Origin: Tenuifilum sp. 4138str
Lineage (GTDB): Bacteria > Bacteroidota > Bacteroidia > Bacteroidales > Tenuifilaceae
Reading direction: 5' to 3'
DNA: 64,000 nt
Assembly: GCF_041102575.1 (NCBI RefSeq)
Contig: NZ_JBGCUE010000001.1
Location: 186,001 to 250,000 of the forward strand
The notes beneath the pieces were generated by a model that saw only the letters and a program-made list of their open reading frames with translations, ran no database searches and was not told the origin of the DNA. This document shows, in pieces, positions 26,707 to 34,287 of this stretch (positions are counted from its first letter, which is position 1; the number at the start of each line of letters is the position of its first letter). A program made the position numbers and the translations under genes.

Positions 26707-27282
26707 TTATTCGACAGTAATAAAGTTAGGTATTATCATACGGGTGCTTTTTGGGCCTGCAAATTCGGTTGAACGCAAGGTGAAAGTCCCCTTTTCATTG
26801 AACTCCCATATGATTTTGTTACTGTAAAGTGGTAGTACCTGCATTTGTAATACCATAGTATTGTTAGGCCTGAATAATCCAAATCCATAGGTTAGGTCTT
26901 TGGAATACACATCGAACATAACTGTTTCACCCTCCTTGATTTTAATAGGCTCAGCAACGGGCAACTCCTGCCTAATTGAATCGGTAAGGATGTAAAACTT
27001 AAAACTATCGACCTCCATTTTAATCAACCTGTCAGGGTTGATTTTTGATGCATCCATTTCCAGTTTTACCCAAGGAATGGTGTGCATGGTAGTGAGGTGG
27101 AGCGATACGCCAATTATTACAAGCAACGTAGTAAAAGAGTAAAATAGTACAGGCTTTACTACAGGCGTTTTAGTTGGTTTGGTTATTCGGTAGGCAAACC
27201 AACCAAATAGACCAATTGCTACCAAACTATAAATGGTGTAAGCTGCAATTAGTCCTGTTGCAACTAAATCGGAGTTTACCAT
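26707..27282 (-). CDS. cytochrome c oxidase subunit II-like protein lacking the CuA site
   Basis: 191 residues: two membrane helices (about 8-32 and 45-62) and a C-terminal cupredoxin domain (about 85-191). The CuA signature C-x-E-x-C-G-x2-H-x2-M is replaced: residues 171-182 read STEFAGPKSTRM, so both Cys and the His are gone while E, G and M remain, and the upstream His ligand is Tyr132 or nearby (LTYGFGLF). It therefore cannot hold a CuA centre and cytochrome c oxidation is unlikely; quinol would be the expected donor, as in bo3 oxidase. It is the first gene of the two-gene operon with the catalytic subunit. Confidence 0.75.
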   Translation of the reverse strand: MVNSDLVATGLIAAYTIYSLVAIGLFGWFAYRITKPTKTPVVKPVLFYSFTTLLVIIGVSLHLTTMHTIPWVKLEMDASKINPDRLIKMEVDSFKFYILTDSIRQELPVAEPIKIKEGETVMFDVYSKDLTYGFGLFRPNNTMVLQMQVLPLYSNKIIWEFNEKGTFTLRSTEFAGPKSTRMIIPNFITVE

Positions 27283-27417
27283 AGTTTTGTTTGTTTTGGT
27301 TTACATGCAAAATTTACGAAATTTTAACGTAGGTCAAAGTTGATATAAAACAATCATAGGCTGATTCTAATCATTTATGGGTTATTGCATATATTTGTAT
27401 AAACCTAACGAGTTAAA

Positions 27418-28314
27418 ATGGGATGGAGCAACGCAATAGACGATTACATTAACTTTCTGCGACTTGAGAAATCGCTTTCCGAGAACTCCATTGCAGCTTA
27501 CCGCGCCGACATGGATAAGCTCTGGAGGTTTGCCGAGGGGAAAGGCGTTGAGCCTGAATCGATACGGCGTAACGATTTGGAGGAGTTCTTGGCTCAGCTT
27601 CACGATTTGGGCTTGAATAAGCGTTCGCAATCCAGGATTCTTTCCGGCGTAAGGGGCTTTTTTAAGTACTTGCTACTTGAGGAGGTGATTGACACCGATC
27701 CTACCGAGCTGATCGATTCTCCCAAAATAGGCCGAAAATTGCCCGAGGTTCTAAGCGTAGCTGAAATCGATGCTTTAGAGGCGGCTATCGACCTGAGCAA
27801 ACCCGATGGGCACAGAAACAAAGCCATTATTGAAACGCTTTACAGCTGTGGGCTTCGTGTGTCGGAGTTGGTTTCGCTTAGGCTTACCGATTTGTTCTTT
27901 ACCGATGGCTTTATTAGGGTTATTGGTAAAGGCGATAAGGAAAGGCTTGTGCCAATTGGCACAAAAGCCATTAACGACATCAATGCATACCTTGCTCAGC
28001 GTAACAGCATCGATTCACGTATTGATCCTGATTCGCGCAATATCGTTTTCCTAAACCGATGGGGCCGAAAGCTAACCCGCGAGATGGTGTTCACCATTAT
28101 TAAAAAGTATGCTTCACTGGCCGGGATTAAAAAGAACATAAGCCCCCATACGCTCAGGCATTCCTTTGCCACCCATTTAATTGAGGGAGGAGCCGATTTG
28201 CGCGCCGTTCAGGAGATGCTTGGACATGAATCGATTCAAACCACCGAGATTTATACACATCTCGATAACCAGTACCTAAGGGAAACAATCATGATGTTTC
28301 ATCCCCATAAATAA
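27418..28314 (+). CDS. xerD: tyrosine recombinase XerD-like
   Basis: 298 residues, the standard XerC/XerD length. The N-terminal SAM-like core-binding domain (1-100, YINFLRLEKSLSENSIAAYRADM) is followed by the catalytic domain: Arg in SCGLRVSELVSL, Lys region GKGDKERLVPIG, H-x2-R in HTLRHSFATHL, and LGHESIQTTEIYTH ending with the nucleophile Tyr. It resolves chromosome dimers at dif with XerC, activated by FtsK. Calling XerD rather than XerC rests on general resemblance. It is divergent from the heme-copper operon and followed by a 59-residue winged-helix gene. Confidence 0.92.
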   Translation: MGWSNAIDDYINFLRLEKSLSENSIAAYRADMDKLWRFAEGKGVEPESIRRNDLEEFLAQLHDLGLNKRSQSRILSGVRGFFKYLLLEEVIDTDPTELIDSPKIGRKLPEVLSVAEIDALEAAIDLSKPDGHRNKAIIETLYSCGLRVSELVSLRLTDLFFTDGFIRVIGKGDKERLVPIGTKAINDINAYLAQRNSIDSRIDPDSRNIVFLNRWGRKLTREMVFTIIKKYASLAGIKKNISPHTLRHSFATHLIEGGADLRAVQEMLGHESIQTTEIYTHLDNQYLRETIMMFHPHK

Positions 28315-28338
28315 ATGTCAAACTAAAATGAGTTTACT

Positions 28339-28518
28339 ATGGACGCAAATGACAAAGTAATTCAAACCCTAAAATCGGCTGGTAAGCCGATGAAAGCAGG
28401 AGAGATAGCCGAAGCTGCAGGTGTTGATAAGAAAGAGGTTGAAAAGGCAATCAAAAAACTGGTGGCTGATGGGAAGCTACACTCTCCCCAACGCTGTTTT
28501 TACGATATTAAAAAGTAA
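28339..28518 (+). CDS. small winged helix-turn-helix protein (59 residues)
   Basis: Translation from the ATG at 28339 gives 59 residues: about 10-20 form KSAGKPMKAGEIAEAAG, followed by VDKKEVEKAIKKLVADGKL and a short beta wing SPQRCFYDIKK. This is the helix-turn-helix-wing pattern of MarR/ArsR-like mini-domains, like the small transcriptional regulators annotated in other Bacteroidota. It starts 24 bases after xerD and is followed by a strong terminator. DNA binding is inferred from the pattern; no target is known. Confidence 0.7.
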   Translation: MDANDKVIQTLKSAGKPMKAGEIAEAAGVDKKEVEKAIKKLVADGKLHSPQRCFYDIKK

Positions 28519-28521
28519 ATT

Positions 28522-28554
28522 AAAAAACGGGTTGAAAACTTCAACCCGTTTTTT
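28522..28554. terminator. bidirectional terminator between the winged-helix gene and the tricorn-like gene
   Basis: Stem AAAAAACGGGTTGAA with TTCAACCCGTTTTTT around a 4-5 base loop. A- and T-tracts flank both sides, so it can serve both convergent genes. Confidence 0.85.
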
Positions 28555-28560
28555 ATTTCA

Positions 28561-31500
28561 TTACTTCGACCTGTCAGGTGCTTGGGGTATTTGCGGTAGA
28601 GGCTTGTAATCCTTAAGCATAACCTTAATCTGCTCAATAGCCTTATTCAGCTGATCATCCTGCCCCATGTACTCCCTGTATGGGTCGTTGTCAATCTCAA
28701 TATCAGGATCAACACCATGTCCTTCAATTATCCACTCGCCTGTATCGGAGCTAAAGCTGGTAAATTCCGGTTTACGCAGGTCGCCACCATCAACAAATGG
28801 TAGTGAGCCTGAAATACCAACAACGCCGCCCCAACTCCTAACACCAATAAGTGGCCCAAGGCCTAACTTTTTGAAACCGTAAGGGAAAAGATCGCCGTCG
28901 GAGGCGGAGTAACGGTCAATGAGCACAACCTTTGGCCCGTAATGCGTTTCCGAAGGGATTGTTGATGGTTGATCGAATCCACGGCGCATGGTCATGCGGT
29001 AAACCACACGGCTTAGGCGTTCAAGTATCATTGGCGATACATTTCCACCACCATTACCTCTGTCGTCAATTATTAAAGCCTTTTTGGTGAGCTGAGGGTA
29101 GAAGTATTTCACAAACTCATTGAGCCCGGCAACTCCCATATCGGGAATATGGATGTAACCCACTTCGCCATTGGTGGCCTCGTTTACCTTACGAATATTG
29201 TTCTGCACCCAGGTATAGTAGTAAAGTTCCGATTCGTCGGCAATGGGTTTTACAAGCACCTTGCGGCCTCCGTTAGCCTGTGGTGAGTTGTTAACAACAA
29301 GAGCAACTGTTTTATCGGCCTTATTGATAAGGGTAGAGTAGATATCGGGGATGTTTTTGAGGTCAACCCCATCCACTGAAATTATATAGTCGCCCTCCTT
29401 AACATTCACACCAATCTCGGCCAGTGGTGAACGGAGCGCATCGCTCCAGTTGGCGCCTTCAAGTATTTTGTCAACCCTGAAGTAGCCGCTGCTGTGCTTG
29501 CTCAACTTAGCTCCTAAAAGCCCGGTTTTAATGCGTTCGGGTTCTGGCTTATCGCCACTGTTCACGTAAGCGTGACCAACATTAAGCTCGCCAATCATTT
29601 CGCCAATGATATAGGTTAGGTCGTTGCGGTGGTTAACGTAGGGTACCAGTACAGCGTATTTATCGTGAATGGCTTTCCAATCAACACCATGCATGTTCTC
29701 TACATAGAAGAAATCGCGCATCTGACGCCAGCTCTCGTCGAATATTTGTTTCCACTCCTTGTGGTAGTCAACCCAAACCTTCATGTCACTTAAATCAATG
29801 GTCTTTTCCATGTTGATTTTCCCGGTTGGCAGGTCGATTACTGCATAGGTGCGGTTTTTCGATACCAGCATCTTTTTCCCGTTCGATGAAATGGTGAACC
29901 TGATGGATTCGCCCAGTTCAGTCTCCTTATGTTTCTTCAGGTCGTACATCATGGCCACAGGTTGGCGATCCTTGGAGTTGGAGTAGTTGTAGTAAACCTT
30001 GCCATCAATACAGTAGATGTTGTAGTATCGGCCTGCTTTGCCCGGTAACTCAACGGTGCGATTCTCAATGCCGTCAAAATCGATTTTAACAGGCTGAACT
30101 TCAGGCTTTGGTTTCTCCTCGGTTTTGGCTGGTTTTTTGGCTGAATCCTTGTCCTTGGGCTGCTCTGTTTTGGTTTCGGGTTTTACCTCGTTATTTTCAA
30201 GAGCAAAGGGTGAGGGTGTATCCTTGGAGAGCATCACTATGTATATGTTGCTCATGTCAACATAGGCGTGATTCCACTCCGTGTTGCTGTAAATGGGATT
30301 AAACTCCCTATCCGATACGTAAAGCAGGTACTTTCCATCGTTTGAAAATACCGGCCCATACGATGAAAACCAGCCATTGGTAACGGAATTGGTGGTCTTA
30401 CTGTCAATACCGTAAATGTAAACTACTGAGAATCGGTTGGAATCGGAAGTAGAGTAGGCAATCCATTTGCTATCGGGCGACCAGCTATAGCTGTTTACCA
30501 AGCCATACTTACCCTTAGTAACCAGGGTAACGGCTTTAGTTTCTATATCAACATACTGTAGCCTACCCAAGCGATCGCTAAAAAGTATTTTTTTACTATC
30601 CGGCGACCACTCTATGCCAAAAATGTAGTTGTTAATGCCCGAGGTTACCTGAGTGGCGGGCATGCTTCCATCCTGGGGTTGGATGTAAACCTCATACTCC
30701 CCTGTTTTATCGGAGAGGTAGGCAATCCATTTACCATCGGGCGACCAAGTGGCCTCGCGCTCATGGACATCGGATGATGCAGTTAGGTTGTAAGTAATAC
30801 CCTTTTCCGATGGTAGAGTGTAAACATCACCACGTGCACTAAAAACTACCCGTTCGCCATTGGGTGAGAGGTCGGCATTGGTGATGCGCTTGCTTGCATC
30901 AACCAGCGAGGGGCGTGAGTAGTTCTGGTCGTCGGTTATGGTGATGTTTATTTTCCGGGTTGTACGTGTTTTTACATCAAAGGCAAATAGGAATCCGCCC
31001 TTCTCAAAAACAATGGTATTATGGTCGAACGATGGGAACTTGATATCGTAATCGGTGTAATTGGTAACCTTTTCGATGTTCTTGGTTTTGGTGTTGTACA
31101 CAAATAGGTTCATGGTTCTGTCGCGGTCCGATAGGAAGAAGATTTCATCGCCAATCCACATGGGGAAAATATCCTGTGCGGGGTTACTGGTGATGTTGGT
31201 AACCTCTTTGGTGTTAAAGTCAAAAATCCAGATGTCGTCGGCCATGCCACCCTTGTAGTATTTCCATGTACGGAACTCACGGAAAACCCTGTTGAAGGCA
31301 AGCTTTTTCCCATCGGGCGAGAAAGAGCAAAAGCCACCGGTGGAAAGGGGTAGTTCCTCGCTCATGCCGCCGTTGACGGGAACCATGAAAAGTTCCCCCT
31401 TAAAATCGTTAAAGCTCTGCTTGCGCGAGCGGTAAACAATCTTTTCGCCATCGGGAGTCCAGGCCATTACTATGTTATTAGGCCCCATTCGGTCCGAGAT

Positions 31501-31833
31501 ATCATCGCGGTTTAGGGTAGCCGTATGGGTTAAACGTTTGGGAGTTCCTCCCTCAGCAGGAATGCTGAAAACCTCAGTGTTTCCATCGTATTGCCCGGTA
31601 AAGGCAATGGTTCTACCATCGGGCGAAAAGTGAGGAAACATCTCATACCCAACATGGGTGGTTAGCTTGCGGGCAACGCCTCCGCTTATGTCAACAGTGT
31701 ATAGGTCGCCGGCATAGGTAAACACCACCTGATTGTTATGCACAGCCGGGAAACGCATTAAGCGTGCCTCCTGCCCCTGAACTGCTGTGATGGTAAAGGC
31801 TATAGCCAATACCCAAAGTAACAGTTTTTTCAT
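28561..31833 (-). CDS. tricorn-like protease (S41, WD40-like propeller, PDZ)
   Basis: 1090 residues with a signal peptide (about 1-20, ending AVQG). The N-terminal two-thirds contain many TolB/WD40-like propeller blades (FSPDGRTIAFTGQYDGNTEVF, WSPDGKWIAYLSDKTGEYEVY). A charged Lys/Glu/Pro linker (about 560-590) separates the C-terminal tricorn half with a PDZ domain (PLAEIGVNVKEGDYIISVDGVDL) and an S41 domain where YSASDGDLFPYGFK carries the nucleophile Ser and GNGGGNVSPMILERL forms the oxyanion region. Function: processive degradation of oligopeptides in the periplasm. Length matches other Bacteroidota tricorn homologues. Confidence 0.93.
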   Translation of the reverse strand: MKKLLLWVLAIAFTITAVQGQEARLMRFPAVHNNQVVFTYAGDLYTVDISGGVARKLTTHVGYEMFPHFSPDGRTIAFTGQYDGNTEVFSIPAEGGTPKRLTHTATLNRDDISDRMGPNNIVMAWTPDGEKIVYRSRKQSFNDFKGELFMVPVNGGMSEELPLSTGGFCSFSPDGKKLAFNRVFREFRTWKYYKGGMADDIWIFDFNTKEVTNITSNPAQDIFPMWIGDEIFFLSDRDRTMNLFVYNTKTKNIEKVTNYTDYDIKFPSFDHNTIVFEKGGFLFAFDVKTRTTRKINITITDDQNYSRPSLVDASKRITNADLSPNGERVVFSARGDVYTLPSEKGITYNLTASSDVHEREATWSPDGKWIAYLSDKTGEYEVYIQPQDGSMPATQVTSGINNYIFGIEWSPDSKKILFSDRLGRLQYVDIETKAVTLVTKGKYGLVNSYSWSPDSKWIAYSTSDSNRFSVVYIYGIDSKTTNSVTNGWFSSYGPVFSNDGKYLLYVSDREFNPIYSNTEWNHAYVDMSNIYIVMLSKDTPSPFALENNEVKPETKTEQPKDKDSAKKPAKTEEKPKPEVQPVKIDFDGIENRTVELPGKAGRYYNIYCIDGKVYYNYSNSKDRQPVAMMYDLKKHKETELGESIRFTISSNGKKMLVSKNRTYAVIDLPTGKINMEKTIDLSDMKVWVDYHKEWKQIFDESWRQMRDFFYVENMHGVDWKAIHDKYAVLVPYVNHRNDLTYIIGEMIGELNVGHAYVNSGDKPEPERIKTGLLGAKLSKHSSGYFRVDKILEGANWSDALRSPLAEIGVNVKEGDYIISVDGVDLKNIPDIYSTLINKADKTVALVVNNSPQANGGRKVLVKPIADESELYYYTWVQNNIRKVNEATNGEVGYIHIPDMGVAGLNEFVKYFYPQLTKKALIIDDRGNGGGNVSPMILERLSRVVYRMTMRRGFDQPSTIPSETHYGPKVVLIDRYSASDGDLFPYGFKKLGLGPLIGVRSWGGVVGISGSLPFVDGGDLRKPEFTSFSSDTGEWIIEGHGVDPDIEIDNDPYREYMGQDDQLNKAIEQIKVMLKDYKPLPQIPQAPDRSK

Positions 31834-32033
31834 GGTTATAGGTTTTAGTTGTAAAGTTGATTTTAGTGTAAGTTAGATTTATTTCATGAAAAAAAGTTTA
31901 TCCCCTCAGTTAAATAATAAGAATACACCTATAAAACCATGCAATGGATTACTAGGTTTGTTGATGTTAGTGTTGATTTTCAACCCATTCGCCTTTCGGC
32001 GTAAATTTTTTCAAGGCCAATAGCAAAGGGCGC

Positions 32034-32063
32034 TTGCGAGTTTTGCTAAAATTACTACTTTTG
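32034..32063 (+). promoter_or_regulatory. promoter of the tRNA-Tyr/tRNA-Thr unit
   Basis: TTG (32034-32036), 19 bases, TACTTTTG (32056-32063), a full match to the Bacteroidota consensus. The tRNA begins 22 bases downstream. Confidence 0.7.
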
Positions 32064-32085
32064 CAACGCGATTTTTGAGAGGGAA

Positions 32086-32168
32086 GGGGAGATACCAAAG
32101 TGGCCAACTGGGGCAGACTGTAAATCTGCTGGCTTATGCCTTCGTAGGTTCGAATCCTGCTCTCCCCA
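32086..32168 (+). tRNA. tRNA-Tyr (GTA)
   Basis: 83 bases with a long variable arm. The acceptor stem GGGGAGA pairs with TCTCCCC, the anticodon loop carries GTA at 32120-32122 on a GCAGA/TCTGC stem, and the T loop is GGTTCGAATCC. The 3' CCA is not encoded in full. First gene of a two-tRNA unit. Confidence 0.95.
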
Positions 32169-32173
32169 CACTT

Positions 32174-32245
32174 GCCGATGTAGCTCAGGGGTAGAGCACT
32201 TCCTTGGTAAGGAAGGGGTCACGAGTTCAATTCTCGTCATCGGCT
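32174..32245 (+). tRNA. tRNA-Thr (GGT)
   Basis: 72 bases. Acceptor GCCGATG pairs with CATCGGC, anticodon GGT is at 32206-32208 on a CTTCC/GGAAG stem, and the T arm contains GAGTTCAATTCTC. It lies 5 bases after tRNA-Tyr. CCA is not encoded. Confidence 0.95.
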
Positions 32246-32272
32246 CTAAGCAAAAAAGTTAGCAAATTAAAG

Positions 32273-32296
32273 AACCGCCTCTACGGGCGGTTTTTG
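32273..32296 (+). terminator. terminator of the tRNA-Tyr/Thr unit
   Basis: AACCGCC pairs with GGCGGTT around a short loop, then TTTTTG. Confidence 0.75.
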
Positions 32297-32335
32297 TTTG
32301 TGATTAGAAATAGGGCTTTAATAGAATACATTTCC

Positions 32336-32361
32336 TAGCCCACGAATTAATTCGTGGGCTA
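32336..32361. repeat. 26-base perfect palindrome
   Basis: TAGCCCACGAATT is followed directly by its reverse complement. It shares the TAGCCC...GGGCTA ends with the next palindrome 86 bases away. The stretch 32246-32577 has no gene; apart from the terminator and these palindromes I see nothing in it. Confidence 0.85.
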
Positions 32362-32446
32362 TGGGGATTTCGCAATATTGTTTGAATGGATTTATCCATT
32401 TTTCCCCTTTTTTAACGTTAAAACGATTTTTATTATTTAATCCATT

Positions 32447-32478
32447 CCATAGCCCGGGGTTTAAACCCCGGGCTATGG
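32447..32478. repeat. 32-base perfect palindrome
   Basis: CCATAGCCCGGGGTTT is followed directly by its reverse complement, a GC-rich cruciform-capable sequence in AT-rich DNA. A related form (CCCAGGGTT, AA, AACCCTGGG) occurs near 60890-60910 inside the second repeat cluster. Confidence 0.85.
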
Positions 32479-32577
32479 TTGGATTCATGGTATCGTATTA
32501 ATAGATTTATCCATTTTCCTCACCTTTTAAACATGTTTTTTAAATTAATCAAACGCATCGGTTACGTGTGCTAAAAG

Positions 32578-34188
32578 CTACCGCTTTACCCTGCCTAACT
32601 CTTTCTCATCGGTTATCCTGAAAACCGGTACCGGGTTGTAGTTGTTGCCCCATTGCGGCACAAGGTAACGGTCCCAGAAGTTCCAGAACGCCAGGCCATC
32701 GTCCGACTGTGGCTCAAGCAGGTAAGCTGCCAGTTGCCCAAGGGGTTGCGAGGTTTTAACCATCACGTAGTTGGTTGTGAATAGCCTATTGGCCTTAACG
32801 TATTTGCCAAAGATATTGCTGTTATAGTGCCCCTGGTTAATTCGAGGGGCCGGCTTTAGCGAGTCGATGGTAAACTGCTCTACATTTAGGGTTACCGTAT
32901 CGGTTAGGGTTTGGAATTGTATTCCGTGACTTTTAAGTAGATTGGTAACCACTTTGTCATTTCTAACAATGTATGCAAAGGGGAGTGGAATGGTTGAGGT
33001 GGGGTAGTAGTCGGCAATGTAGGGAACGGTAACCGTTCGCTTACGGTCGGTTTTGCGGAACCTTTCCCGTCCCTGCTCGTCGGTATAGGCTTCGGCCTCG
33101 TAGGTGAGGATGGTTACCCACTGGGGCGTAGGCCTACCCTCGTAGGTTATGGCAAACTCGGGAGCAGGTGAGGTTTTGGGTATCTGAATAGTTTCTCTGT
33201 CGGCTTTGGCAAGCAAATCCTTTATTTCCTTGCTGTTTTGCATGGCGTAATCGCAAACTGAGGCAATCAGGTTATAGCACCCGTAAACCCGTTCGTCGAA
33301 TGGGGCGTAAACGTAGTTCTCGTTCAAAATGCTTAGCCTATTCCTTAACCCAATGTAGTTGGTAAAGTAGCGGGGTTCAGAAGCGTACGATATCCAACCC
33401 TTTTCGTAATCCTTTTGGTCGATAAACTCGCCGTAGAAGCAGTTTAGCGTTTTATACTTGACCGACAGCTGGGTCGATACCCAGGGCATCATCCTATCGC
33501 GCATGTAGTTTATGAGTTCGCGATTACCGTTGGGGTTCATCATCCAGGTAAAGGTAACCGGCTCCTGATGGTAGGATCCGTTGGTGGTGTGGCAATCCAT
33601 AACAATGGAAGGATCCCAGCGGTTTAATACGTTGGATACTACGCCAACCATTTCGGGAGTTTCCAGTTTCATGGCATCCCTGTTCAGGTCGAGCATTTGC
33701 CCGTTATGCCTTACGCCAACACCGTTAACAGGCCCGTTCTGCCAAGGGCGGTTTTTCGGACTGATGGATTCGTTACCATCGGCATTGAGTATAGGGCAAA
33801 CCAGCAGAACAATGTTTTTAAATAGTGGATTATTGGGGTTTTTAAGCAAGTCGCGAACAAACATCAGCGATGCTTCCTTGCCTTCCACCTCCCCCGCATG
33901 TATGTTGGCCTGTATATATACCACAATCCGGTTACCAATATCGCGGGGTGTTTTGGGCATTGGGTTTGCCACAACCATTAGCGGAATATCGCGTCCTTCA
34001 ATGCTGGTAGCAATGGTTTCGGTTTTTATGTGCTTCGATGCTTTCTCAAGCATCTTGATGTAGTTCATGACATCGGCATAGGTTGATGTTGACTGAAAGT
34101 TGCTACCCTCAGCTATTGTAACCGGAAAGTATTGGGCGTTTCCGAGCAGTGGATAGATACAAAGCAGAAGAATAAATAGTTTTTGCAT
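32578..34188 (-). CDS. M14 family zinc carboxypeptidase
   Basis: About 536 residues with a signal peptide (MQKLFILLLCIYPLLGNAQ). Zinc ligands of the M14 fold are in IQANIHAGEVEGKEASL (HxxE) and the later His in MDCHTTNGSYHQEP. LDLNRDAMKLETPEM matches the substrate-binding region of the M14 family. The start at 34188 is chosen because it opens the signal peptide directly; an in-frame ATG 24 bases upstream is less likely. Role: removal of C-terminal residues from peptides outside the cytoplasm. Divergent from the S9 peptidase gene, suggesting shared peptide utilisation. Confidence 0.85.
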   Translation of the reverse strand: MQKLFILLLCIYPLLGNAQYFPVTIAEGSNFQSTSTYADVMNYIKMLEKASKHIKTETIATSIEGRDIPLMVVANPMPKTPRDIGNRIVVYIQANIHAGEVEGKEASLMFVRDLLKNPNNPLFKNIVLLVCPILNADGNESISPKNRPWQNGPVNGVGVRHNGQMLDLNRDAMKLETPEMVGVVSNVLNRWDPSIVMDCHTTNGSYHQEPVTFTWMMNPNGNRELINYMRDRMMPWVSTQLSVKYKTLNCFYGEFIDQKDYEKGWISYASEPRYFTNYIGLRNRLSILNENYVYAPFDERVYGCYNLIASVCDYAMQNSKEIKDLLAKADRETIQIPKTSPAPEFAITYEGRPTPQWVTILTYEAEAYTDEQGRERFRKTDRKRTVTVPYIADYYPTSTIPLPFAYIVRNDKVVTNLLKSHGIQFQTLTDTVTLNVEQFTIDSLKPAPRINQGHYNSNIFGKYVKANRLFTTNYVMVKTSQPLGQLAAYLLEPQSDDGLAFWNFWDRYLVPQWGNNYNPVPVFRITDEKELGRVKR

Positions 34189-34287
34189 TTTTTTATTTGT
34201 TTGATATTTCAATTTGTTCGAAGTTTAATTAAACTCAGCTTAGCTGTTGTAATCAAAGTTAGTAAAACAACCCAAAACTCTAAAATC

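Noticed and set aside
25054-27282. Ordinary aa3, ba3 or cbb3 cytochrome c oxidase
   Set aside because: The helix VI CuB histidine and its crosslinking motif are missing and subunit II has no CuA ligands.
27283-27417. NO-responsive DNR/HcpR-type operator upstream of the heme-copper operon (TTGATATAAAACAATCA)
   Set aside because: The half-sites are imperfect and the spacing does not match TTGAT-N4-ATCAA; too weak to list.
32055-32240. Minus-strand open frame of 61 codons over the tRNA-Tyr/Thr pair
   Set aside because: It is the antisense of two tRNA genes.
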